Origin: Gracilaria gracilis
Taxonomy: Eukaryota > Rhodophyta > Florideophyceae > Gracilariales > Gracilariaceae
NCBI GenBank assembly: GCA_030374805.1
Contig: JARGSG010000007.1
Coordinates: forward strand, 62,001-126,000
Reading direction: 5' to 3'
Length of the DNA: 64,000 nucleotides
Shown here: positions 45,957-55,818 of the stretch, in pieces
Layout: each line of letters starts with the position of its first letter
How positions within the stretch are numbered: the first letter of the stretch is position 1
Made by a program: the position numbers and the translations under genes
Notes under the pieces: model-generated
What the model saw: only the letters and a program-made list of their open reading frames with translations
What the model was told of the DNA's origin: nothing
Databases searched by the model: none

Positions 45957-48025
45957 CTCTTACGAGTTAGTCTTGCACCCCAAGGAGGGGTAGATGAAGT
46001 GCAACGCGTTCTCGTGGAGTTCACTGCGGATGCGAGTCATATGGACATGAAGAAACTACACCTCAGGGAAGGGAGTTGTGACTAGTTTTTCAACCCATAG
46101 TTCATCGTGGAATGACCCCAATTGGTATTTGTTATGAGTGCCGTGGCAGTGAGTAGGATAATATACGTGGAAGTGTGCATGCAGCCCTTCTTGGGGATGC
46201 ATTCGATTATTTATATCTATCTGTTTATTTAGTTATTAAATTACTGTGCTGGACTGGCGTCCACCACTACTTAGGTGTGTGAGCTCGGGCAGTCCCATTC
46301 AAGTAAACACGAACAAGCGAGTGTTCGGCTCTGACTCAGGAACCCCTGGTGCACGATATCCTCCTTGCGGAGAGTTGGCTCCTTGAGGACAAGTCATCCA
46401 CCTCGTGAAGCCAACAGCACGACTTGCCACCAATAGTGCGTGTGTTACCAGTGTTTTTGTACTGTTTGTGTCGCTGTTTAACAAGTGTCGCTCACCCCGA
46501 GTACCGGTGTTGCTCGTTTGCCCTTGCCCCACTTTTCTTACCTGGTATCGCATTCTTCGGTCCACGGTACCAGTCTTGTGAGGACCATTCACCTCGGGTG
46601 ATTTCATCGATCCATTTGACATTGTACTTCTCCCATCCCGACTCCTCGGCTCCCTGCCACCCTCGCTTCGCTCGTCGAGACGATGGGTCCCGGTCTTTCA
46701 CCCTGTTCACGCACCCCTACCGCGAAGAGCTCTGTTTGCTCAGCTACCTCACCTGAGAAGAAGATACCGAACGTCTTCGTGTGTTCTTTTCTTCTGAATT
46801 TGCACTACAGCTCCTTCATCAAATAAAGACGACTCTTCCCATTTTATTATCCGCATAAGGCACCATTTTATAGAGTTTTTGCTGCTTGGCGAATCCCAGA
46901 GCTGTAACTTCAAACTTCTTTTCTTCATGTGTTTGAAAAAATGGTTTCCCGGCAATGTGAAATTTGAACTCTTTGACGTTTGAAGCAGGCGTGGTTTTGC
47001 CATCTTTGTTGGGATTTATAAATTTGGCTTGTAGTACATTCAAAGTATCATGGAAAGATTGGTGTAAAGCAGTTGCGATCAGATGAGAACCAATAGTCCC
47101 CATGTTTTCGCGAACACATTTTACGTTCGGGTTTGGGAGGCTTTAGTACGGTGCGCACATTACGTATCAGTTATGCAGTTAAAAAAGACAGTTTTCTTTT
47201 TCCCCCAGTTTCCCTGCCTCTGCTTCGCGTTGAAGCTTCATATTTCTGACAATGCCATCACTTTTTAGCATGAACATTTGCGCCAAGTTTCAGATTAATT
47301 GGGATAATTTAACGATCGATATGAGGAAATAGATAAAAGCATTTGGTAACCTCTAAAGAGCTACAATCCATGGTAAAAACAGGACGTTTCAATGTTTTGA
47401 AACTTTATTTTTGGCCTAATTTTTCGCGGTCAACTTCACTATCCCCAAGCCGAGGGCTGGTCCGTAGCCGGGCGCGAGCTCGTCGAATCCTCCTTGAACT
47501 GCTAGCACCGAAAGTCTCTGGGGCTTTTCTGCAACCACAAGGCGTGAAGCTGTTGTGGGAGAGCGATTCCTGAAGATTCACCAGCCGGAGGACTCGTATA
47601 GAGTGCAACACATGTACGGGCCTGCCTAGGTGCCACCACGTGTGCGCGTTGGTCCTGGGGCCTAGTTCATATTTTATCTCATTAGATTAGGCATTAGAAC
47701 CTACTGTAGATATAGGATAGGGCACATTCCAGTGCCACAGGGTCGAGGCGCCTTGGTGCAGGTACTTAAGCACCTCGAGCAGCGCCTCCCCTCAGATTGT
47801 AAACCAGACACCTTCTGGGTCACGACCAGCCCCCAACCTTGCCGTTTCCTTTCCTCCAGGTCTTCAAGCCGCCACTACTGCACCTTCCGTCCTGTAGGAG
47901 TGCATAGTTAGTGTCCGCCCATTGTACCTCCATACCAGAGGTGTCGCCGTCATCCTCTTCCCACGTGGACCGCTCTGCCTAGCTACCATCGAGGCCTTAG
48001 GAGTGAGCGCTCTTTGCCTACTATC
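45957..48025. other. Region without a defined gene
   Basis: It holds degraded minus-strand coding-like fragments at 46.3-46.6 kb and 46.75-47.10 kb (SHLIATALHQSFHDTLNVLQ), neither recognised. A GC-rich stretch at 47.43-47.65 kb has no tRNA-like cloverleaf that I could support. At 47,735-47,790 there are inverted words (GAGGCGCC...GGTGC / GCACCTCGAGC). No complete feature is supported. Confidence 0.35.
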
Positions 48026-49560
48026 CTACGGCTGTTTCAGTTTCTCAGCCTCCTGACGACTCTGCTCTCGCTCAACGGCGAGGTGCTCGCGCTCTTCGCG
48101 CGTTGCGGCTGCCTCCTCCGCTCGTAATTCTCTCTCATGTTGCTCTAACACTCGCTGTTCGTCCCGCGCTTTTAACGTCGCCAACACCGCATCTGAGGTT
48201 GACAAAGCTCCACCAGTGGCTACAAGAGTACCATTATGATTCACCTCACCATCAGCTCGTAACATACTCTTCGTCTCGGAAAAAGATATCACAAGATCTT
48301 TGAAGTTTGAGAACGCTTCCTCCACGCTCTTCGCACACTCAAAGTTCGTTATGTAGACCCCTTTGATAACATCGGCGTTGCAAGTTTTTGTCACAGGGCT
48401 CCATAAGCCGCATGCAGTGAACCCTGCGACAATATTTTTGTAACAGGCAGCACCATTCTAGAAGGCTGTGAGGATCTCACACGTCGTGTAAACGTCGTTT
48501 CGCCTGTCCCCGTGCGCGATTGTTCGGTCATTTAAGATGTTACGGATTCTGTTCTTGAAAGGCGAAAACACGGATAATCCAAAACCTGCGTTCGATGGCT
48601 CGTGTGGGCGGGGAGGCCAGTCGCGACAATATTATTCTCCTTCAATATGTTTAGTGCCTTGAAAGTACAGTGCGCTCCGTATCCGTCAAATGTGAGCAGT
48701 ATGTACTTATGCTTCCTGCGCAAGTCTTTTGTCTCATCAACAAACCTCTTCACCCATTCCAAAAATATTGTATAGTCCACACCCGCGGGATCACGGTAAC
48801 ACGTCAAAGCATTCGCAGGAAGGTAGCATGAAGGAGTTTCATAATTTCCGTCAGTACGCTTCCGAAACTTGGCTTTTGCTCCTAACAAAACTACGATTGG
48901 TGACAAGGACCTACCGTCAGCGGACAATACAGGCATAATGTTGACGTACTGTACGTTTCCAGGCCATTTCAGCTCAACGGAGTTGCTTCTTCCCCGCAAA
49001 TCGAACAGTGCTTTAGACCGTGATCTTTTCGCTGTACGAACCGAGGATCAGCTTTCATCTATATTGAAGATGAGTTCTGCGTGGGACATTTTGAATTCTT
49101 TGTACGCTTCTTGCAAGCGCTGAAAGGGGGAGGCAAGGTTTCTTGGTGACATTGCGATGGATTTCACTTTCTCGAGGTGGGAACGTCTTTTGAGCCCGAT
49201 GACAAGATGTCGGTCAAGAAAGTTCTTCAAAGATATCTTCCAAGGTCGGCCGTTTGAAAAGTATATTGATCTCTCCATATCCTCCGGTAGCCGTGAAACA
49301 AAATGTTGCACGAAACCCTTGAAGCATTTTCGTGAAAAGGAAGTGCCAAGATGTGAAAAGTATAGTGCTGCATGTACGATAATCCTTTCTTCAACCAAAA
49401 GCAAAGAAAGTGGCTCACCTCTTGGACGTTGCGGACGGCTTTTGGATTGCAAGGAGCGCTACAGATATGACTTACAAAGGCTAAATTGTTTTGCAGCCTT
49501 GAGAATTGAAAGAGTATCCACCGGACCTGCATTAAAGGTGGATGGAAGAGCAAAAAAATG
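48026..49560 (-). mobile_element. Pogo-type (DDE_1) DNA transposon, broken
   Basis: A minus-strand transposase of the pogo/CENP-B type. The N-terminal part (49,553-49,048) has helix-turn-helix-like text (FQRLQEAYKEFKMSHAELIF) and the first catalytic Asp in IFNIDES. An in-frame TGA follows that motif. The central part (48,999-48,532) carries the second Asp in LLTFDGYGAH and the third in THRTQVLD-like text (SHRTQVLD), with the LPAHTS turn typical of this family. The frame then shifts, and the remaining part (48,394-48,026) holds FVLCLW-independent text: a Cys/Trp segment and a Glu/Arg-rich coiled coil (EQHERELRAEEAAATREERE). Terminal inverted repeats were not identified. The transposase as it stands cannot be made in one piece. 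Confidence 0.75.
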
Positions 49561-51142
49561 CCTGCTTTGGCATTATTGGGGCAAAACCTTGCTTTTGGAT
49601 CATTTTTTAGTAGCTAAAAGCAATAAAGAGTGCTTATTGTCCGCAGGGCTGCCTGAGGCAAGTTTAAGAAGATGGTGTGGGTGAAGATAATCCTATGACT
49701 GTCTGAGGCTTGGTGCTCCTGCTAAAATGCCAACGTTTGATTCAAATCTGGCACAAAAAAACGTTGATAAGTCACTTTTGCATGTTAAGAGCTATAAAAC
49801 AGGTCGAAAATATTTTTCTGTTGGGGCTTCAAAAATTTATTTCGTAGAAATCTATAAAAGTCCCTAATTAAAAAGACAAGGTATTAATTACACCCAATGA
49901 TTATGTCAATTTGAAAAACAAAATATCATTTTGGTGGAAACAAAAAGTTCTTAAAAGTGTGAAATTTATTTGAAAAATTTTGTCTGCAATGAAAACATGT
50001 TTTTTAATTTAAAAAGAAATTTCAAAATACATGACAAAGTTTTGCCAATTAATTTTATTTGTGAACCATTCAGGTAGGCATATGACGTTTATTTCTGTAG
50101 ACAATAAATGTAAGGTGCAAAAAGGTTAAAAGAAAAGAAAACTGTTAGTTCCTATAAAGTTTTCAAAATAGAGTGCTCTTTTGATTAATGAAAGTATTTT
50201 AAAATTCATTTTTAAATTTTTTGGCATGTTTTTGGGCAGATTTAAATTTTTATCAAAAATTATGTGTTTCACCTCATTTTGCGCTTTAATTGTATTTTTT
50301 GTATGATTATATTGCAGCATTATGTCAATTTTTCTCAATTTTAAAGAATCTTGTTTTATTTGTATATCATTGCAATGCGGATTATTGCTGGGGTTTGCTC
50401 TATTGTATTTACTACTGAACGTAGGAATTGAATAGACAGTAATAGACAATAGTGTCGTTATTTAGATGTTGGACAAGAGTAGCACTATATTGTATTACGC
50501 ACTGTATAAATGAACTGGTTACCGTTGTAAACGTTTGAACATAAAATAGAGTTATTTTGCCGAAATATTGATGACATAATAAAGAATATTTTTGGGAGAA
50601 AAAAAAAGTTGCAGTAGTTATGAATATGATTGTGACAGCATCAAAGGGTTAAAGTGAGCTTTAAAGAAACAGTGTGAATTTTGTAATGTTGAACGTGAAC
50701 GGATATTTGATTGGTGGTGGCTTTATGAAATGGCTTTTACAATAATTGGAGAGTTGGGAAAAAAAAAAACGTGCGGATGAACATTGGCATTTGGCTTTGA
50801 GCGTGCAGACCATTGATTAAATTTTAATGAATGGTGTTCAAGACGGAGGGGTTTTACGTGAAGGGTTTACGTACAGGTAGCACGCGGGGTTAAAATATCT
50901 AATCTCCACTGTAATGGGGTTTGCTACGAATGGCAACAGCTTGGGATGGCGGCAGCTCGAGAAGCATGGAGAAGCAGGACAATGTGGGAGATGCAAAGAT
51001 GTCTGTAAGGCGCATGGCACGCGCGTGAAGGGGGGCGCGGGGGAGAGAGGAGAAGCAATACATAAAGTACCCTTGGGGTAAATCTATCGATTGCTTGCAT
51101 GCTTGGGGCGCTCAAACAGGCGCGCAATGCAGGGGAATGGGC
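49561..51142. other. AT-rich stretch at the edge of the gene island
   Basis: It is very AT-rich to about 50.8 kb, with homopolymer A and T runs, and short open frames here reflect composition. From about 50.85 kb the sequence becomes GC-rich. The word TACCCTTGGGGTA at 51,068-51,080 is followed at once by AATCTATCGA. The same pair recurs between the LC8 and formin genes. No gene is seen. Confidence 0.4.
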
Positions 51143-51197
<55 letters not shown>

Positions 51198-51216
51198 TGT
51201 GGGTGTGTGTGTGTGG
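51143..51216. repeat. (GT)n microsatellite
   Basis: About 74 bp of nearly pure GT with two small interruptions. Confidence 0.95.
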
Positions 51217-51420
51217 CGCAGGGCGGCGGCGCATATCTACAAGCGTATCTATAACGCGCAGCGCAGTTTCTGATATGAGCGATCAATGGGCGGCGCCTTG
51301 CGTGTGTGGGGCCAACGTGAACGAAATTTAATTTGAAAAGGGGGAAGCAGATCTAATGCGCGCAGCACGCGCAGGCGCACGCAGCACACACACCGCGCCA
51401 CGTGGGCGCGCTGGCGCACA

Positions 51421-51570
51421 TGCGCGCGCGCGCATACAGAGCGCGCGCGCCGCCACCAAAGCACGCACGCACACACAGCCGTCTAACGGCGGGCGCGACA
51501 AGAAATCATGACGCAATCCTGGAGCACAACGCTGCGGCTGCCCGTCACGCGCGCGCGCGCGCGCGCCGCG
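51421..51570. repeat. (CG)n-rich alternating tracts
   Basis: Two alternating CG blocks at about 51,421-51,450 and 51,548-51,568 lie beyond the 3' end of the GATA gene. Alternating purine-pyrimidine tracts of this kind can adopt Z-DNA. Around them are only low-complexity frames. Confidence 0.7.
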
Positions 51571-51955
51571 CCTCCGCTGGTGGCGGCGGCTGCTGCTGCT
51601 GCTGTTGTTGCTGCTGAAGGTGCGCGCCCATGAGCTCAGCTGCGCACTCTATCTGACAAAGTGCATCTACAGTCAAGTTTACTGCACTGTACTTACCTTT
51701 TTACGCTGCCAAAAACCCTACATAATTCGCCTTATTTGCTGGCCCCTTTTTTCGCATCGTGCCTGTAGCGTTCGCGTGTTCTCTGTTCAATAGCGCTTCT
51801 CCACAAGCTCAAGCTCTGTTTACATGTACAGTATATGTAGTAATGTCCCGCTTCTCTAGATACTCGATACATTTGTATAAATCAAACTGCGCTGCGGGTT
51901 GGTCACAACCAGCCTGCTCATAACCAGCCCGCTCGCAACCAGTCTGCTCACAACC

Positions 51956-52406
51956 TTACTTTGGAGGTCGTGAAGTGCTCTTGGAAGTGCTCTTGGAAGT
52001 GCTCTTGGAACTGCCGTCATCGTTGAGCAATTCAGGAATAGCGATGCCACGTCGGGAGGGCCCATCCGGCGCTAACAACGAGCTCAGCTCCATCGAGCCC
52101 GAGCCATGTGCATTGATCGGACGCTTTGGCCCAGGCTTCATTCTCTCACTATCGGGGCGAGGATTCTTGCGCTTCCACTTGATTCCACACGCATTGCACA
52201 GCAACATCTTATCTACACCGTTGTCCACGCGTTAAAAACAAAGCACATCACAGGTCAGTCACATGCGCAACACAAACGCAGCAGCAGATAGATAGATAGA
52301 TGGATGTACAACGCTTACCATTTCGGCCGTATCTCCATTGCGACGTTTGTGTGCGGCCACAATCCTGGCACATCCTGGGCGCCGAACTAGTAGAAGAGCC
52401 AGTCAT
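51956..52406 (-). CDS. GATA-type zinc-finger protein, two exons
   Basis: A spliced gene: exon 1 is 52,406-52,319, the intron is 52,318-52,213 (106 bp, GTAAGC...GTGTAG), and exon 2 is 52,212-51,956, ending TAA. Joined, it encodes about 114 residues with one type IV zinc finger, CQDC-x18-CNAC, from about residue 13 to 38. The DNA-contacting TSQWR and the basic tail GIKWKRKNPR follow the usual pattern. The 18-residue loop is the spacing common in plants. The intron falls inside the finger loop, which is why neither exon alone shows the domain. The C-terminus has a Ser-Thr-Ser-Lys repeat from a 12-bp DNA repeat. GATA factors bind WGATAR sites and regulate transcription. A TATA box lies about 140 bp upstream. 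It is very small for the family, so it may act with partners. Confidence 0.85.
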
Positions 52407-52540
52407 AGTTGCAAAAAGGGCGCACGCTGCACAACCACAACGCAACAGTAGGCAGCAAATTTGGCACCAAGCAACCACGAGCAGTTGCGATGCGGCGGCC
52501 AACACACAGCTGCCGTCAGCGGCGGCACATGGCCCAGCGC

Positions 52541-52548
52541 TTTTATAG
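52541..52548 (-). promoter_or_regulatory. TATA box of the GATA gene
   Basis: CTATAAAAG is read on the minus strand, about 135-142 bp before the ATG at 52,406. It lies in the divergent interval shared with the plus-strand gene at 52,996. Confidence 0.6.
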
Positions 52549-52874
52549 CGTACCGATAGCCGCGTGCGCTATCGCCCTCGAGATGCATCGGCTACTGCCC
52601 AGACGCAGCCAAAATCGCGTATGCGCGCACAGGCACACACTCGCAACTTGCAACTGTGCGCCCGTCACGCGTGTGTGTGTGTGTGTGTGTCACTCGCGCT
52701 TTTGCTTTGTGCGCTTTCACTCTCGCACACGTGCGGCGCGCGTGTGTGCGCGCGTCTGCTCGCGCGTCATCATGTACCATTGGTCGCCACCGCCATGGCG
52801 TCATTGCCGGCCCATGCGTAAAGTTTGTATCCGCATGCGTCAAACTCCGCCCCCTTTCCGCCCGTCGCCAAACT

Positions 52875-52881
52875 TATATAA
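52875..52881 (+). promoter_or_regulatory. TATA box of the 52,996 gene
   Basis: TTATATAACC lies about 120 bp upstream of the ATG at 52,996. Between the two is a GC-rich leader with four head-to-tail copies of an 11-bp unit, AGCGGCGGCAG (52,918-52,960). Confidence 0.6.
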
Positions 52882-52995
52882 CCAAAAAGTGCCGTGCACT
52901 CATGAGCACAGCGCCAGCGGAGCGGCGGCAGAGCGGCGGCAGAGCGGCGGCAGAGCGGCGGATCGTTTCGTTATATCATCCGCTCTTGAAAGCAC

Positions 52996-53817
52996 ATGCA
53001 CGCAGTGTGTGAGCATGAGCATCATCATGATGCTCACAACTATCAACATCGACATCACCATCAATATGATGCTGCGCACCATCGACAGCCGCGCTCTGTA
53101 TCGTCTTCTGCCTTGTATTCCATCCCGGCGCCCATAAGCGCCAGCATTACGCTCAACGTGCGCCTCAGTTGCTCCAAAAAGGTGCTGCTTCCAAATGATC
53201 TGTTCGTGCCGGTCACTGCAACACAGCCGCTGCTGCACATATTTGGCAGCGCGGTACGCAGATTGCCCACAGACATGGCTCGCTTCACGTTGCGCCGTGA
53301 CAAGGCTGTGCTCGTGATGTGTGAACAAAGCGGCCGCAACACGTTTGTCAACGTGCACACGACGTTTTCAGCTTTGAATGGAATGCGAGTTCGTCGGCTG
53401 TTGTTCTGCGTGTGCGTCAACATGCAAATGGTTCGCGAGTTGAGCACCACAAACAAGTACAGCTTGTTCGTGAACGCACAGAATCACATCAATGGCGCGT
53501 ATCTGCTTCAGAATGCAGTGCGCATACAAATGGCTGCATTTGCTACCGTTGAAAAGCTGTGGACAAGCTTCATACAGCAAGTAGCTGCTCTGCGCCAGCA
53601 GCATGTGGTATGGATAGCTCTTCTATCCCACCGCATGTTGGATCACGTCGCAGTTCGTTTCAGTGCCGATGATACCATTTCCGATATCGTAAACAATTCG
53701 TCTGCGCATTTTTCATTCTTAGTTCGCGCGGTACCACCTTATCATAAGCCGACACCCGCTCAGGAAAGGCAGCAACAGCAGCAGCACCAACACAAACAAC
53801 ACGAAGGCAGTGAGTAA
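52996..53817 (+). CDS. Hypothetical protein with His-rich start
   Basis: 273 codons, unrecognised. Residues 1-33 are His-rich (CEHEHHHDAHNYQHRHHHQ). The central part has ordinary mixed composition with hydrophobic strands (ISASITLNVRLSCSKKVLLP, VNVHTTFSALNG, RRLLFCVCVNMQMV, VVWIALLSHRMLDHVAVRF). The end is Gln/His-rich. No transmembrane segment or signal peptide is clear. His clusters can bind metal, but nothing else supports a function. A TATA box at 52,875 and an AATAAA at 54,040 frame it as a transcription unit. The stop codon overlaps a strong splice-donor-like string GTGAGTAA, so an extra 3' exon is possible. Confidence 0.6.
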   Translation: MHAVCEHEHHHDAHNYQHRHHHQYDAAHHRQPRSVSSSALYSIPAPISASITLNVRLSCSKKVLLPNDLFVPVTATQPLLHIFGSAVRRLPTDMARFTLRRDKAVLVMCEQSGRNTFVNVHTTFSALNGMRVRRLLFCVCVNMQMVRELSTTNKYSLFVNAQNHINGAYLLQNAVRIQMAAFATVEKLWTSFIQQVAALRQQHVVWIALLSHRMLDHVAVRFSADDTISDIVNNSSAHFSFLVRAVPPYHKPTPAQERQQQQQHQHKQHEGSE

Positions 53818-54039
53818 CATTCGGTACAAGAGTTGCATGAAACGAGTTGAGTGCCGTTTTGGAAACAGCTGTTTGCTCGAAGCGGCAGGAAAAAGCAGCA
53901 CAGCTTCACATCGGTGGCACAGCACGCGCCTCATCATTGCCATGGCAACAGCAAACATTGACAACGTATTGACATTACGGTTTGCTGGCGTAGACCACTG
54001 CGCGTAGAATAAGATCTGCTGCTGCTTGAGTATGAGTTG

Positions 54040-54045
54040 AATAAA
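54040..54045 (+). terminator. Poly(A) signal AATAAA
   Basis: AATAAA lies about 220 bp after the stop of the gene at 52,996. It is followed by an A/T-rich stretch, as expected for 3' end formation. Confidence 0.5.
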
Positions 54046-55093
54046 CAACGCTTCAAATTAAACGAGGCCGTAAGCAGGTGGTGATGAGCTAAGTTGCGGC
54101 GCGGTGTTGTCTGCGGGATCTACAAGCTGCTTGTGACCACAAAGGTAAGGCTACTGCGTATCATACTGCGAACAAGTCGTTGATTTGTACGTGCTGTACG
54201 CACAGACAATGTGTCATTGCAATCGTCTGCATTCGCGGTAACATGTTGAGTTTATAAGCACGCCGTTTATCTGCCATCATCCATCTACCACACGCTGTGG
54301 CTGAGCTCGCAGCAGCAGCGCAATCTGCTTATCTACAGCTTGGGCCACCGCTCACAACAAGCACTGTTTGATATGACAAACGAATTGCTCATTCTGAATC
54401 ATTATCAAGCGCAGCTGTAGATGCTGCCATTGCGTGCTGGCTGTATTAGCCTGATCTGATGTGCATTTCTTAGTTACAGTGCCTCTACGAAGGTAAGCGC
54501 CTTAACGATGTACCGTTGGTATATATACACGGTACATTGACGTAAGTTTGGCAGCAGGTGCCGCACGCGCAAGCACACGTCCAAGGGAGTGTTTCTGATA
54601 CCCTTTGGTAAGTTACCCTTGGTATCTCTGTTGATGTTGTATGTACTCGCCCATCGCTGGCCACTTTTGCTACATATGCTTTCTCGGCGATGATCAAGCA
54701 CGCCCCCTGTGCTGTTGTGCCCGTCAGTCACGTCAGTGGCGCTGCCGCGCATGCGAATTGCAAGCTCTCAAGCTTGCGCCGCAGCGCCGCAGCGCCGAAG
54801 CGAAATGCTGTCGAAATTTCAAAAACCTCAAAACGCGCCAAGCCCCCACCCGTTTTCCTTCCACCGCAGCCGCGCGCACCAACTACCAACGGAAACGCTA
54901 GAGCTACCAACGGTAACAGGGCTACCCCCCCAGTTTGAGTTGTTGTTTTGTTCCAACCGCCCGCCTCTCCGTCGCGCACGCCGCCACAGTCGGCGCAACG
55001 CCACCACCACGCACACGCACACGCACACGCACACGCGACGCGATTGCGCTCACCACCACCCCGCCTTCACCAGCACCACAGCGCGCGCGCACC
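54046..55093. other. Interval before LC8 with exon-like segments and MYB-type motifs
   Basis: Two short segments look like joined coding exons. One ends at 54,144 (GIYKLLVTTK with an AAG|GTAAGG donor), and the other is 54,259-54,420 (HAVYLPSSIYHTLWLSS... ending TAG), in matching phase across a 114-bp intron. No start was found, so no gene is called. Further donor-like strings occur at 54,493 and 54,610. The interval also holds TACCGTTGGTA (54,511), TACCCTTTGGTA (54,599), TACCCTTGGTA (54,614), TACCAACGG (54,884) and TACCAACGGTAAC (54,905). An ACACGC-type repeat (55,009-55,040) lies just before LC8. Confidence 0.4.
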
Positions 55094-55438
55094 ATGACCA
55101 CGGCCACAGACACCGGTGGCGGCGGCGGCGTAGCGCCGCCAGCCGCCGACCACAAGTTCGTCGCTGTGGACAAGCAGCCGCGCGTCGTGGTCAAGTCCGC
55201 CGATATGCCGGACGACATGCAACGAAAGGCCATCGAGCTGGCGTTGACAGCGCTGGATCGCTTCGAACTGGAGCGCGACATGGCCAAGTTTCTCAAGAAG
55301 GAGTTTGACAATCGCTTTCAGCCGTCGTGGCATTGCATTGTGGGCCGTCACTTTGGAAGCTATGTGACGCACGAGAGCTGCGGCTTCCTGTACTTTTATA
55401 TCGAGAAGACCGCCGTGCTCTTGTTCCGAAGCGGCTAG
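55094..55438 (+). CDS. Dynein light chain LC8 type
   Basis: 114 residues. Residues 27-114 match LC8 throughout: VVVKSADMPDDMQRKAIELA, FLKKEFDNRFQPSWHCIVG, FGSYVTHESCGFLYFYIEK and VLLFRSG. LC8 dimers bind short TQT-like peptides of many partners and act as a dimerisation hub, in dynein but also outside it, so its presence does not prove a dynein motor. The first 26 residues are a Gly/Ala-rich extension absent from animal LC8. The ATG at 55,094 is the first in frame. The gene is intronless, reads towards formin and lies 380 bp from its start. No sign of transfer or damage is seen. Confidence 0.95.
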   Translation: MTTATDTGGGGGVAPPAADHKFVAVDKQPRVVVKSADMPDDMQRKAIELALTALDRFELERDMAKFLKKEFDNRFQPSWHCIVGRHFGSYVTHESCGFLYFYIEKTAVLLFRSG

Positions 55439-55818
55439 CCTCTCTCGCCTTTTCTTTTGTACTACCCTTGGGTACCTTCGTATCTATCGACCTTCGTGCA
55501 TGCAGTAAAAACAACATCGTCACTCTCTCCATAGTCACGTACCCTCGCCCACAATCACCGCCCTGTGTAAGCGCCCCCGCCTTACAGCCCCAAAAAGACG
55601 TCAGCGACTGTTGTTGTTTCGACCTGACGCCGCGCCACAGCGTCATCCGCTCGTGTGCAGCAAGCCTGCAGCACCATCACCTTCTCGTGCCTCTCACTCA
55701 CAAACGCAACACTCAACCGCCGCGCGCGCGGAGCGCCCCCCCCCCCCCCCCCCCCCCCCCTCCTCCCCTCCCCGCGTACAGCCGCCGTCTTCATGCCGCC
55801 GCCCGTCACTCGCTAGCC
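55439..55818 (+). promoter_or_regulatory. LC8-formin interval with palindrome motif and poly-C
   Basis: TACCCTTGGGTAC at 55,463-55,475 is an almost perfect palindrome and is followed by TATCTATCGA at 55,481-55,490. The same pair of words occurs at 51,068. A run of 25 C at 55,736-55,760 lies 59 bp before the formin ATG. The interval is pyrimidine-rich, as in many algal leaders. Functions are not known. Confidence 0.4.

Noticed and set aside
47430-47650. tRNA-derived SINE or tRNA gene
   Set aside because: A GTCGAATCC-like word occurs, but no A box at the right distance and no cloverleaf could be drawn.
50126-50449. 107-codon minus frame in AT-rich DNA
   Set aside because: Lys/Asn/Ile-rich composition typical of AT-rich noise; no motif.
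52409-53137. 242-codon plus frame across the GATA promoter
   Set aside because: It overlaps the GATA exon 1 and the TATA box of the next gene, is Arg/Cys/His-biased, and has no motif.
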